A stretch of DNA of 64,000 bases from Diadema setosum (Eukaryota > Echinodermata > Echinoidea > Diadematoida > Diadematidae), in assembly GCF_964275005.1 (NCBI RefSeq), contig NC_092706.1, forward strand, positions 28,634,781-28,698,780, in the 5' to 3' direction. The notes beneath the pieces are model-generated. The model was not told the DNA's origin. It made no database searches and saw only the letters and a program-made list of their open reading frames with translations. Shown in pieces: positions 32,937 through 44,626 of the stretch; position 1 is the stretch's first letter; every line of letters begins with the position of its first letter. Position numbers and translations under genes: made by a program.

Positions 32937-33113
32937 ATATGATTCCTGGTCATGCTTGGGAAAGAAAATATGGCAGTGCTAATTTCTAAAGTTATCCTTA
33001 GTTTGCATTGTATGTATCTGTGTAAAGGTCATAATGTGCAGCTTTGCTATTCTCATGTTCATTTTCCCATGATTCTGAAAGAGTTTGCTTATAGTCCTTC
33101 ATCTTAAAGGACA

Positions 33114-33675
33114 AGTTCACCTTCATTAACATAAGGATTAAGAGAATGTAGCAATATTAATAGAACACATCATTGAAAGTTTGAGGAAAATCGGACAATC
33201 CGTTCAAAAGTTATGAATTTTTGAAGTTTTTGTGCAGTCACCACTGGATGAGAAGACTACTGCAGTGCATGATGTCACATGCGTACAACAATATAAGGAA
33301 AATATAAAGAGGTTTTCACAAAATTTCATATTTTGAAAAAACTACACATTCCCTTGACTCGTTACTGACATATGTTATGGGTAATATTATTCCCATTGCC
33401 TGTAGAAAGAGGCAAGTCAAGTGCTCTTTTATTATGCGAAAAAAGTGAAAATATGTTGAATTTTCTTTACATTTTCTTTATACTGTTGTACTGTACTCAT
33501 ATGACATCACGAGCCTTAGTACTCTTCTTATCCAGCGGTTCCAACACAAAAATTTAAAAAATTCATAACTTTTGCATCGATTGTCCAATTTTCCTCAAAC
33601 TTTCAATGATGTGTTCTACTAATGTTGCTGCATTCTCACAATCCTTATGTTTATGAAGGTGAACTTGTCCTTTAA
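33114..33675. repeat. TTAA-flanked foldback element, family D (copy 2)
   Basis: The arms from TTAAAGGACAAGTTCACCTT and to AAGGTGAACTTGTCCTTTAA are complementary, with TTAA at both ends. It lacks the MITE that interrupts copy 1. Confidence 0.9.
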
Positions 33676-34565
33676 TTACTTTGTGTGTTTGTTTTTTTCT
33701 TCATTCTCGTATTAACATCACATTTTGTGGAGTGACCTTTTCACCTGTCTGTGCTTCTTGCTCATATCATGCTGGTACTACACGTAAACCACTCTAACTT
33801 TTAAAGCATGTTACATTATTGATGCCTTCTTAGACAAGATTGTGCAATGCAAATGCATGTTGCCTTGTATTGATTCATGATACTCTCAACATCACCTACA
33901 TACGTATGTGGCCTTATGGATATCTTAATAATATGTTATAGGCCTATATGTTATTTTTGGTAATTTTCCACTATTTTTCTTCAGATTGTTTGGATACGTC
34001 CACACAAAACCTCCCAAACCAAGATTCTACCAGTCACATCATCTGTCAATCATTGCTACAGTAGTAAAGTATGATTAACAAAAGACATTAATAGAATGCA
34101 TATTTCCCGTGACTGAGCATAACTTGTATGTTTCCATGTTTAATGATTAACAAAAGACAACATGGGGAAACATGCAAATTATCATCAGTCTATGGTAAGG
34201 TGCATTCCATCTGGTCTTGTGTTTCGATATACTAAAGGCAGTGAAATTCTGAAATGTCACTGTAATGAAGACAAGATGATGAATTTTGTATCAAAATTCC
34301 CCAATCAGGACTTGATGGATTAAGCAAAGTGATTGCTTTAGAATGGACAGAATCACATATTGACACACCTGTTATACTGTTCAAATTATGCAAGGCATCA
34401 CACAATTATTTCTTTCACTCGCCAAATTGGTGTCTGGGCAGTGGTCCCATACTTGGCAGGCAAGTGCCTTCTCACAGTGCTTGCCCAAGGGTGGGTTTTA
34501 GTAGCCCAGGGCTAGTGGAGAGATGGGTCTGACTGAGGATTCCTTGTGTCTTTCTCATTCCACAG

Positions 34566-34666
34566 GGACCAATGTGAGTATACCGCCGGAAGTCATGGTC
34601 CTGAACGCCATTTTGCTGCCGGACAAGCAGCTTTCGTCCAGCTTCAGGAACCAGATCCTCCTGTAG
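34566..34666 (+). CDS. GMPPA: GMPPA alternative terminal exon 11b
   Basis: The exon encodes GTNVSIPPEVMVLNAILLPD followed by KQLSSSFRNQILL and TAG. Like exon 11a it has 101 nt, starts in the same phase after exon 10 and ends at the same residue. Twenty of the 33 residues are identical, including IPPE, LN.I.LP.K.L and NQILL. The acceptor TTTCTCATTCCACAG is strong. Splicing exon 10 to this exon skips 11a and yields a second full-length protein. The open frame, conserved core and intact splice site argue against a pseudo-exon. A short repeat of the stop-codon region (CTCCTGTAGGGAGG) follows directly. Confidence 0.85.
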
Positions 34667-35716
34667 GGAGGCCCTTCCTCCTGTAGGGAGGACCCAAGGA
34701 GTGGAGTCTGGGCTCATCTGGCTCATCTGGACTGACCATCATCACCGAGAGAGAGGGGGGAAAAAAAATCTTAACAGGAAGTAGGAGGAGCAATGTGTGG
34801 CAGGTACCATGGCAACAACCGTCATGCCTTTGCCTGATTGGTTGTTTCTGTTTGAGATATCTGCAATCACTGCAAATTGCAATTGTAAAGTTCTTGTGAG
34901 GTTGACGGCCAGAGTTGCCTCTTGTCTAGGGTAGTGTGTCGATGTGTGCTGTCTATACGCAGAGCTGCCAAGTCTCCCTGATTCTGCAGGAGTCTCCCTG
35001 AAAATGTCAAAATGTGTTCATGTCTGAATGAGAGAATATTAAAATCTCCCTGATTTGGGAATTATTTTCACACACTGAAATGCATGCTACACACAGATAT
35101 CTCCCTGATTGCTGTGTGGAATCTCCCTGATTTGGATATAGACATGTTGGCAGACCTGTATACGCCATGTATCTGATAACTCAAGAGGAGTACAGGAAAA
35201 TCCTGGTGGGATGCAATTAAAACGTAAATCTGTTGTAGGAATTTAAATGAGGGAACATAGGAAAATGCGGCTTGGGAGATTGTCATCCGCACCTGTTAAA
35301 ATAATCCATGAGATGATTTCTCCGATGTTGTAAATGAACTTTATTGTCTCTGGCATTACCTTTTTCCTCATACCAAACTCATGAATACTGTACTATCATT
35401 ATATAAATTACCCAATATGCATCATATAAACCCTCTTCTTTTACTCCTTTTACTCTCCCATGGTTCATTTCTGTACTTGCTGCATCCACATGGTAGACCT
35501 CAAACTACAGTGTACACAATAGAAACTAGAGTAGCACAGAAGGTCCATTTGAGAAGAAAAAACATGTTTGTTGAAGAAATTAAAAAGAAAAAAAAAAAAG
35601 GAAATTACTCACACTGAAGGAAAACGACACTGCAACTGTGTTTTGTTGCAGTATCAAAGCAGTCCCAAGCATTGCTCCTGTTACAAAGTTACGGAGTATT
35701 GAAAAAAAAGAGAAGA
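34667..35716 (+). other. GMPPA 3' flank
   Basis: It holds the probable 3' UTR of the 11b isoform. ATTAAA at 35217-35222 is a possible variant poly-A signal. A hAT-like MITE lies at 34961-35158. Nothing coding was seen. Confidence 0.5.
34961..35158. repeat. hAT-like MITE with 7-bp target duplication
   Basis: The ends AGAGCTGCCAAGTCTCCC and ATGTTGGCAGACCTG are inverted repeats, with repeated TCTCCCTGATT motifs inside. TATACGC occurs on both sides (34954-34960 and 35159-35165). Confidence 0.75.
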
Positions 35717-35730
35717 CCCTTACGAAAAAG

Positions 35731-36205
35731 TCCTGTGGTACTCCTGTGGTAATTACCACAGGACGGTACCACAGGACAGTACCACAGGAAAGTACCACAG
35801 GACAGTACCACAGGACAGTACCACAGGAATTGTCCTGTGGTATTTTGGGACATACCACAGGACAGTACCACAGGAATTCCTGTGGTATTTTGGGACGTAC
35901 CACAGGGCAGTACCACAGGAAAGTACCACAGGACCGGTACCACAGAACAGTACCACAGGACAGTACCACAGGAATTCCTGTGGTATTTTGGGACGTACCA
36001 CAGGGCAGTACCACAGGAATTCCTGTGGTATTTTGGGACGTACCACAGGGCAGTACCACAGGACTAGTACCACAGAACAGTACCACAGGAACTGTCCTGT
36101 GGTATTTTGGGACAGTACCACAGGTCGATCATTACCACACAGCATTACCACAGGGCAGTACCACACAGCATTTTCATGGTACCACAGGAGAGTACCACAC
36201 AGGAT
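35731..36205. repeat. Left hairpin array of the foldback element
   Basis: The array is made of CAGTACCACAGGA-type 13-mers. Five hairpin units (around 35830, 35880, 35970, 36022 and 36095) have GTCCTGTGGTA or a shortened form, then TTTTGGGACG or similar, then TACCACAGGAC. It is the reverse complement of the right array. Confidence 0.85.
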
Positions 36206-37128
36206 AGATCGAAAAAAAAAATCTGGGAGAGTTTTAGCCACATTTCAAGGAATATTTCTGATAGGTGAGTGATGGATTTTAGGACAAACATGGCCCTACT
36301 TAATAACCTGTCCTACTCCTAACATATAACCTCAAACGAGAGTCTAATGGCCAACTGCCAATCTAGTCCTATAATAGATCTATATAGTCATATTCTATTC
36401 CTAGGTAGCCATCGACCCTCTCAGTACATATATATATGGCCGTCTATCCGTAAAGCATTAAGGCATGGTTACTAACTCGATTATACTTTATTATCAAGAT
36501 ATGAAATTACACTTTCATAACAATATCTATGATATTGGGAATAACATAACATAATTAGACAATCTTTCATAAAGTTCAAAGTAAGTTCCATCATTAATAC
36601 TTTGACTTTTTAAGTCATATATGTATTTTCTAAAATCTAGAGTGCTTTTTATGAATATTCATGAGCTATGTAAAAATTTTGTACCACATGAGTACCACAG
36701 GAGTACCACAGGAGTACCACAGAAGTCCTTATGAAATTTCTCATGCTTTACATCAGCACTTTCACTAAATAGGTAATACTGTAGGAGTATAGGACAGGAT
36801 AAGTAATGGCAAATCAATTATTATAATTCACAGCATAACTCATCTATCAATTAATTGAGGAATATTAATATGTGCTTTTTTGTTTGTATTTTTGTTATAA
36901 ATTTCAGTTGATTCTGCCTTACAATTTTCCTGTGTGGTACTCCTGTGTGGTACTCCTGTGTGGTACTCCTGTGTGGTACTGCTGTTTGATATTCTCCTGA
37001 TGTGATAGTCCTCTGGTATAAAATGTTAAGAAAAAAAAAAGAATATCCTGTAGCATTTTTCTGTGGTACTTACGAATTTAATTTGCTGTGTGGTACTTCT
37101 GTGTGGAATAGCACCATATTATGATTTT
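36206..37128. other. Central, mostly unique part of the foldback element
   Basis: AT-rich DNA without ORFs. Two small clusters of the repeat motif lie inside: GAGTACCACAG units at 36690-36722 and TGTGTGGTACTCC units at 36930-36978. The two clusters are in opposite orientation. Confidence 0.6.
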
Positions 37129-38845
37129 CCTGTGGGCTTTTGGACAGTTCCTGTGGTACTCTCCTGTGGTACACATCGAAAATTACCACAGAAATTCCTG
37201 TCGTACTGTCCTGTGGTACGTCAGGAAATTCCACAGGACAATTCGTGTGGTACTGTCCTGTGGTACGTCCCAAAATACCACAGGACAAGTCATGTGGTAC
37301 TGTCCTGTGGTACTATCCTGTGGTACTTTCCTGTGGTATTGTCCTGTGGTACTGCCCTGTGGTACTGCCCTGTGGTACTGTCCTGTGGTACGTCCCAAAA
37401 TACCACAGGACAAGTCGTGTGGTACTGTCCTGTGGTACTATCCTGTGGTACTGTCCTGTGGTACGTCCCAAAATACCACAGGACAAGACGTGTGGTACTG
37501 TACTGTGGTACTATCCTGTGGTACTGTCCTGTGGTACTGCCCTGTGGTATGTCCCAAAATACCACAGGACAAGTCGTGTGGTACTGTCCTGTGTTACTAT
37601 CCTGTGGTACTGCCCTGTGGTATTGTCCTGTGGTACTGCCCTGTGGTACTGTCCTGTGGTACGTCCCAAAATACCACAGGACAAGTCGTGTGGTACTGTC
37701 CTGTGGCACTATCCTGTGGTACTGTCCTGTGGTACGTCCCAAAATACCACAGGACAAGTCGTGTGGTACTGTACTGTGGTACTATCCTGTGGTACTGTCC
37801 TGTGGTACTGCCCTGTGGTACGTCCCAAAATACCACAGGACAAGTCGTGTGGTACTGTCCTGTGGTACTATCCTGTGGTACTTTCCTGTGGTACTGTCCT
37901 GTGGTACTGCCCTGTGGTATTGTCCTGTGGTACTGCCCTGTGGTACTGTCCTGTGGTACGTCCCAAAATACCAAAGGACAAGTCGTGAGGTACTGTCCTG
38001 TGGTAATATCCTGTGGTACTGTCCTGTGGTACTGTCCTGTGGCATGTCCCAAAATACCACAAGACAATTCCTGTGGTACTGTATTGTGGTATGTCCCAAA
38101 ATACCACAGGACAAGTCGTGTGGTACTGTCCTGTGGTACTGCCCTGTGGTACTGTCCTGTGGTACGTCCCAAAATACCACAGGACGAGTCGTGTGGTACT
38201 GTCCTGTGGTACTATCCTGTGGTACTTTCCTGTGGTACTGTCCTGTGGTACTGCCCTGTGGTAGGCCTACGTCCCAAAATACCACAGGACAAGTCGTGTG
38301 GTACTGTCCTGTGGTACTATCCTGTGGTACTTTCCTGTGGTACTGTCCTGTGGTACTGTCCTGTGGTACTGCCCTGTGGTACTGTCCTGTGGTACGTCCC
38401 AAAATACCACAGGACAAGTCGTGAGGTACTGTCCTGTGGTACTATCCTGTGGTACTGTCCTGTGGTACGTCCCAAAATACCACAGGACAATTCCTGTGAT
38501 ACTGTTCTGTGGTACTATCCTGTGGTACTTTCCTGTGGTACTGTCCTGTGGAACTGCCCTGTGGTACTGTCCTGTGGTACGTCCTAAAATACCACAGAAC
38601 AAGTCATGTGGTACTGTCCTGTGGTACTATCCTGTGGTACTTTCCTGTTGTACTCTCCTGTGGTACGTCCCAAAATACCACAGGACAATTCATGTGGTAC
38701 TGTCCTGTGGTACTGTTGTGTGGTATACACGCCAAAATACCACAGGACAATTTGTGTGCATATTGTCTTGTGGTACTGTCCTGTGGAACTTTCCTGTGGT
38801 AATGTCCTGTGGTACTGCCCTGTGGTACATCCCAGAGTACCACAT
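37129..38845. repeat. Right hairpin array of the foldback element
   Basis: Runs of the 13-mer TACTGTCCTGTGG (third and fourth bases vary: ACTAT, ACTTT, ACTGCC) are broken about every 50-130 bp by a block with the loop CGTCCCAAAA. In that block the stem arms GTCCTGTGGTA and TACCACAGGAC flank the loop perfectly. I count about 17 such blocks. The 13-bp period keeps all frames open, creating long meaningless ORFs on both strands. Confidence 0.9.
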
Positions 38846-38859
38846 GATCCTGTGACACA

Positions 38860-39137
38860 GTACCACACAGTTCCTGTGTTAACATATATTTGTGTGGTAC
38901 ATTGTGTGGTACCAACCAGTACCACAGGGAGTACCACATGAGCCTGTAAAACAGTACCACACAGTTCCTGTGGTAACATTTATTTATGTGGTACATTGTG
39001 TGGTACTGAAAAGTACTACAGGGAGTACCCTACAAGCCTGTGGTACAGTACCACACAGTTCCTGTGGTAACATTACAAGTGTGTGGTACATTGTGTGGTA
39101 CCGACAAGTACCACAGGGAGTACCACAGGACTTTTTT
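38860..39137. repeat. Three-copy 93-bp tandem repeat at the right end
   Basis: Units start CAGTACCACACAGTTCCTGT, contain GTGTGGTACATTGTGTGGTA and end in GTACCACAGGGAGTACCAC-type sequence. The last unit runs into the terminal inverted repeat. Confidence 0.8.
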
Positions 39138-39144
39138 GTTAGGG

Positions 39145-39283
39145 GACAATTAAAGGAAGTGAAATTAGCTCCTTGCAGCCAAACCCATAAGCGAGGTTTA
39201 TATAGACCTACTGTACGTTCACATGTTCCCTATACACACAAACACATAGACCAATAATATGGTAGCTTTTTCTTTCTTTCTTA

Positions 39284-39315
<32 letters not shown>

Positions 39316-40164
39316 CAAGTATGTGCTGGAAATGTGTCATGCCCCACCATTTGATAGGTATAATGTAGTCTGGCTTCCAAACCCTCTGCCTGTACAATTT
39401 TGCTTCCCAGATTATATAACGACAGAACCAAAGAAATTCTATATCCTGTATTTTGTGAAAGGGATTACAGTTGGCTCAGGGTCTGGAAACCAGACTAGGT
39501 ATAAAGTGAAAATGAACCATAAATGATAATTATGTTGAGAGCACAAGCGACAAAATGATGTGAATGCCTCAGAAACCCTGATACCAAGGTCACGATCATA
39601 TCATTCTTTCCTGAAAATGACCTTTCCTTTAGTTTGCTTCAAAGGGTTTGGACAAATCACAATGGTTAGATTATTGAAAGGAGAAATATGACACACTTTG
39701 TGGACAGTGTAGAACAGGCATTTTGTATCATTATTAATATGTTTTTTATGATGAAAATTATGACATCATAATCTGTGCGTATCTGAGGGATGGAATATTT
39801 TAGCCGCTTAAAATGGGCTTAAGTCAGACCTGTTACCTGATGGAGTGCCAGATGGGCATTAACACCATGAGTACTGTGTGCCCCATTTGTCCTCAAACGA
39901 TCGTAATAAATTGGGTCTTGTTTGAATATAGCACTCTGGATCCAGCTTCAGGCAGACATGGTGTAAATGAGCAATGTCAGCAGTAAAGCATGCGTGATTG
40001 AATGGGATATACAGTTTGTAGCTGAAAACATTAAGGAGACAAAAATTGTCTCCGTGAGGTTGTGCGTCTCCTTAATAGTAATTATGAGCATGTAATGTCC
40101 CCTAAAGCTGGATCTGTACTTAATGACATATATATAAGTATATAAAATTTATGTACATAAACAC

Positions 40165-40197
<33 letters not shown>

Positions 40198-40207
40198 TAC
40201 ACACACT

Positions 40208-40262
<55 letters not shown>

Positions 40263-40541
40263 TAGATATAATTTCCTTTGTTCCAATGACTATTTTCTTT
40301 TCTCTAAGCAAAATGACTGAGAATATCTCTAAACATGAAATTACAGTATTACTAACCTGAACTACAAACGTATGTGCCTTTTGCACAATGTAACCCACAA
40401 ACTCTATCAGAGAGCTGCAGTACAATGTCTTCTGATTGGTTTGTACACATTATGTAGGACTAGATTATAATCTGTAAGCATAATACCAAGTTTTGCTGAA
40501 AGAAATATTGATACAATGGCTGTTTTTATAATACAGTGAAT
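39145..40541. other. Intergenic stretch with simple repeats
   Basis: It holds a T-run at 39287-39313 and a joined (CA)n-(TA)n microsatellite at 40163-40260. Nothing coding was recognised. Confidence 0.6.
40163..40260. repeat. Compound microsatellite (CA)n and (TA)n
   Basis: CA units run to about 40186, then a short spacer, then about 25 TA units to 40260. Confidence 0.95.
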
Positions 40542-40745
40542 AGTGTATTCCCGTTATAACGAAGTTTTCGGGACTGGCGGTTTTCTTTTGTTGTTATACC
40601 GAAATTTTGGTACACCGGAAATTTTGTTGTAACTGAACAGTAAAGTATAGATTGAAAGATATATAGATGATCATATTGGAACCTATACTTTTCATTGTAT
40701 CGAGGATTTCGTTATTACAGTGTTCGTCAAATCGGGAGTGCACTG
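40542..40745. repeat. TA-flanked MITE, family C (copy 2)
   Basis: The left end TAGTGTATTCCCGTTATAAC is diverged. The right end CGGGAGTGCACTG is canonical and followed by TA. Confidence 0.75.
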
Positions 40746-41057
40746 TAACACATTTGTAAGGCATTTTGGAATATATGAAACTACATAATTTTTCATTTGA
40801 TGTTACTGATCAACCTGATTTCATTTTTTTTTAAAGGATGAAAAGAATGGGGAAATCTGGTGTTAAAAATATTATTATGTACTGCGACGTCGCGAAGTGT
40901 GTTTCATTGGTACAGTTGTATATTCTAAAGTAAAACTAAGAAACATCTAACATTATAATATGCAGAATATAATTTATTGAATTGTATATGTTGATGTATG
41001 TGAACGATTACTAAATTTGATACCAAATAAAAAGCAACGTTTGTCTTGTGATTGTCT

Positions 41058-41454
41058 TTCAAGTGATGGTATAGTTTTGGTTGGGATTGTTCTTCAGATT
41101 TCCAATTTTTTTTTGTGCAAGATAATGAGAAACTACTGAAGTATGAAAGAGTGTCCAATTCTAAGATGAACGAAGTACAAATGAATACATTGTATTGGTT
41201 TTGAAGTGACTGAGACATCTAAAAACAAATAGGATGGGACCCATAGATGGGACCCACCTTTTAGGACCATTTTATCTTTATTTTTGTATATGTCAGCCAT
41301 TTTAAAACCGATTTTTATCAAATAAAATTTGAATTTCTCTCAGAATTGCATACTCTTGAATATTATTTTCATAAGTGGTTTCTAATCATCTCGCAAAAAA
41401 GTCAAATCTGAATCCCTCCTCTCACCCAAAAGTATACATGTACCATCCCTTCAA
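41058..41454. repeat. Family E foldback element, diverged (copy 3)
   Basis: The arms share GATAATGAGAAAC, TTTTGAAGTGACTGAGA and AACCGATTTTTATCAAATAA with the other copies. The terminal TTAA has become TCAA at both ends. Confidence 0.75.
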
Positions 41455-41496
41455 GAGTGTTGGGGTAATAATTCTGTTACATTGAGAAGCTTATGT

Positions 41497-41636
41497 GGCT
41501 GAGAGGATGAAGACCACAAGCTGTTAATCACTAGATCCCTGGTTCGAGTCCCCTAGAGGGCTGCAGCGGTTGTGCCCCTAGCACTATATCCCTTTCCCCC
41601 CCCCCCCATTCCTTTATACACTATGTATTAAAAAAG

Positions 41637-41673
<37 letters not shown>

Positions 41674-41683
41674 TATAATAATA
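41497..41683 (+). mobile_element. tRNA-derived SINE with (AAT)n tail
   Basis: A box A-like TGGCTGAGAGG is followed about 40 nt later by a clear box B, GGTTCGAGTCC. The body runs to a C-run and then (AAT)n from 41637. It does not fold as a complete tRNA gene, because no matching acceptor stem follows box B. Confidence 0.7.
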
Positions 41684-41740
41684 ATGTTACCGTCCCGTGG
41701 TCGCTTGCTTTTTAATTGTGCCCAATCAAAATAAAGAATA

Positions 41741-41934
41741 CAGTGTACTGGCCCGTTATAACGGAGTCGTCGGGACTGGCGATTTTCTTTCCTTGTATCG
41801 AAATCTCGTTATAACCGCACAGAATCGTGTAATTATAAACGTAATTACATAGATGATAATTTTGGGACCTTAATTTTGATTTCGTTTAACGAGAATTTCG
41901 TTATAACCATTTTATTTATAACGGGAGTGCCCTG
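41741..41934. repeat. TA-flanked MITE, family C (copy 3)
   Basis: The ends CAGTGTACTGGCCCGTTATA and TATAACGGGAGTGCCCTG are inverted repeats with TA on both sides. Confidence 0.85.
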
Positions 41935-42047
41935 TACGTAAATCAAAATCGTTCTTTGCAATTCACCCGCTGATGTCTACAGATACGACGCGTTTAGTCT
42001 AGACACAAATAGCAGGGTGCACACACGTTTACGTTATTTGACCTGTT

Positions 42048-42053
42048 TTTATT
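42048..42053 (-). terminator. Candidate MYLK poly-A signal
   Basis: It reads AATAAA on the - strand. It is the farthest of several candidates (others near 43001 and 43248-43253) before the next MITE cluster. Chosen by motif and context only. Confidence 0.3.
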
Positions 42054-44626
42054 ACATTTCAGAAAAAAAAAATACATGGACAACTCATACACTCTGATTA
42101 CTATATTTTGACTCCAAAATTAATAATACAATGAATAGTTTGTGATACACATGCATAGACTTCGTTTTGAAGACAAGGAAGCAAAGCATCAAAAAGTACC
42201 CATATCTGGGAATATCATAAAAACACAAAACAATCTTACAAAAACTGAACATCATTAAACATGTTTGTCCAATACGTATGATGTGTTCGTAAATGCCAAG
42301 GCTTGTAATACACGACACAAGAAAATGTGCCAATACATTTGGCAATACATCTCCAAAAATGCGATGTTAAAATTTCGGAAAGTTTCGCATCACTTACCCA
42401 ATCCATGCTGTATAAAAATGTTAGCTGCTTGAAGAGGTGTTAATACGCATATAATGCTGGTCAATGAGTATAGCGCCAACCACAAAGATATTTAACGTTT
42501 GCGTTTCGTTGGTAACATCAACGGAAAAAAAACTTGAAATAACCAATTGAATTCTCTGATATATCAAACGACACAGTGTACACATGTCAAATAAAATAAT
42601 TTTGTTTCTTGATAAAAAATATCAATACCTGGTAAATGGTGGAGAATAATTTCTAAAATCTACTGGATATAAGCATTATTTACAACACTGGAACATTCTG
42701 GAATGGCAAATATACAAGTTGGTCCTTACAAAAATTCGCACCAATGTGTAGGAGTAACAGTAATAATGATAATATATATTATGTATAACGAATTAATTGC
42801 ATATACATGGATACAATCCGTATCTCTATGATGAGTATATGTATCATACACTTGTGTATTATTCATTGCAGAATGTCAAGATGCAATATCATAGTATTAA
42901 TGACTATGATGCATATAAAACCAGTTTTCACGATATCGTCTGTACGAAAAAAAAATCTTATTTAGTGTGGCACGTGAATAAGATTATTGATCATAATTAT
43001 TTATTCATGCACAGATGTGAATAATTGTATTATTTTTTCAATCAACAAGCGCATAAAATGTTTCAGTGTTTATCCACACATGTTTACACACCACTGGTAG
43101 CCATAATCAATTTTGGTCTGAGAACAAGACATGACCAGGACCAATTGAATCAATGCATGATGAAGGCATAATGTATTATAAAACTCCCGACATCCCAAAA
43201 GGTCGCAATATGTAACTCTATAAGCCATGTATACCACAGTCTATAATTTTATTACATTGTACATCTCACTACGACATTGACCTGGAAAAAACAACAACAA
43301 CGAAATACTGAGGGCAGGAGACATCTAGGTCAAGTTGTACCTCGAAGCTCTTTTATACCCTAAGTTTAATCAGTTTTTTCTATTAAAAAATACTATGCAT
43401 AGGCCTACCAGTCCGAGACTAGCTAAATATTATTTACAACGCATACTGCTCAAAGGCCCGTTATACAAAAGAGACACAACTTTTCTTTTTGTGCGTCGTG
43501 TTAATACATATCAAAAGTCTTCTTAGAAGCTCTGGATAAGACGCAATTTGCTTTTAGATGTGACTCGATATTCATTCGTTAGGAATGATATCAAAAAGCA
43601 AACATCTGGATGCAGATGTGGAAATACTCCGTTTTGTTGGTGGAAGCCATTATGTTATCGTTTCGTAAAACGCGATACCCAAAGGAACTAAAACAATCGT
43701 CTCGGATGCTGCGTCCGTGTTTTATCTTACATAACACTAGAAAACAATCCTAGTTACAATAAGCACAATCTTATATCTATACAAGCAGGCAAGTGCGTAG
43801 ATTTTTACACACTTTGGCAGCTTAAGTCCATGTTCTATAAAACGATAATACAAAATATCGTAATGAATACACGTTTAAATAAGTTACCTCTGGTAATATA
43901 ACATAAGTCTGAAATCTTAACCTGTGGTTTGATGTGGCTGAAAAGCCATTCACAGAAAAAAAAAAAGAACAGAACATTCCTTCGCATGTAGGATAGGTAA
44001 AAATAATGTCAAAAGTGTTTTGATGTAAATTTTGTTCTCATAAGAATAATAAAAGATGTGCCACATAGGTTCACCTTATTCTCCATCACGTAGACAACTG
44101 CTCCTTTTGACATCTCGCTCTGCTCCTATCGAGGTTGGGTTGACCAGTTGTAGATCTTTTCAAACTGGGCGAACCCCCTGGTGTCCAGTAGTGTACCTTT
44201 CAAGGGAAAATCGGACATTCCCCGCGCTGTTGAAGCTATTCAATCTTGTCTACTAAACAGCGTATTATTGCTGTGTACTTTGCTTCTGTGATTAGAAAAA
44301 AAAAATAAAATAATCGCCATAACAAAATTAGTTTCGGAAGCACCAATCATATCTGTCATCTTTGACTCGACTCTTGTGCACGTGGTCTGCAGAAGAGCCG
44401 CAAAGTCATAATCCATTTTGTCGGTATCTGGCTGTGTTCTCGCAGAGACGCAGTACGTAAATGTCATTGTTGTCAGCTTGACCGCAGTTATTGCTGTTTA
44501 AAGTCACAAAGGGCATAGCACAACAGACATTTGCCCACACTATTTCGTGTGTTATACTGATTTAACGTCCGTGCGCACATTAGATCTTCAAGGTTACATC
44601 TGCTGATAAAATGCCAAGACTAAACT
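42054..44626 (-). other. Probable MYLK 3' UTR and flank
   Basis: The 2.6 kb downstream of the MYLK stop codon is free of the inverted-repeat elements that crowd the DNA on either side. It carries several AATAAA motifs on the - strand. That fits a long 3' UTR, but no direct evidence of transcription is visible. Confidence 0.4.

Larger units (their letters stand above)
30150..34565 (+). other. 3' region of exon 11a and intron before exon 11b
   Basis: This 4.4 kb stretch would be 3' UTR and flank for the 11a isoform and intron for the 11b isoform. It holds a tandem duplication (30225-30445), a TAAAGGGTCTATAATCTAT triplet repeat near 30610-30660, a telomere-like MITE (32748-32936) and a family D element. 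The rest, mainly 30850-32740 and 33680-34560, shows nothing more. Confidence 0.75.
35717..39144. mobile_element. 3.4 kb foldback element built of GTCCTGTGGTAC repeats and hairpins
   Basis: The left end CCCTTACGAAAAAGTCCTGT continues to GGTACTCCTGTGGTA. The right end is its reverse complement over about 35 bp, with two mismatches and one indel. Arrays of the same repeat lie inside both ends in opposite orientation: about 0.5 kb on the left and about 1.7 kb on the right, with a poor, AT-rich centre. No transposase is encoded and no clear target duplication is visible. The layout fits a non-autonomous DNA transposon with amplified subterminal repeats. Its superfamily is unknown. Confidence 0.75.

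Noticed and set aside
35580-36272. ORFs of up to 189 codons in the left repeat array
   Set aside because: Same repeat-derived cause; both strands are open at once.
37063-38587. ORFs of 453 and 488 codons, and shorter ones on the - strand, in the hairpin array
   Set aside because: They consist only of translated 13-bp repeats, occur in all frames on both strands, and have no domain or start signal.
35731-38845. CRISPR-like regular repeat array
   Set aside because: Spacers are themselves copies of the repeat, units are 13 bp, and the DNA is clearly animal with spliced genes.
41497-41580. tRNA gene
   Set aside because: Boxes A and B are present but no acceptor stem closes, and the sequence runs on into a SINE body with an (AAT)n tail.
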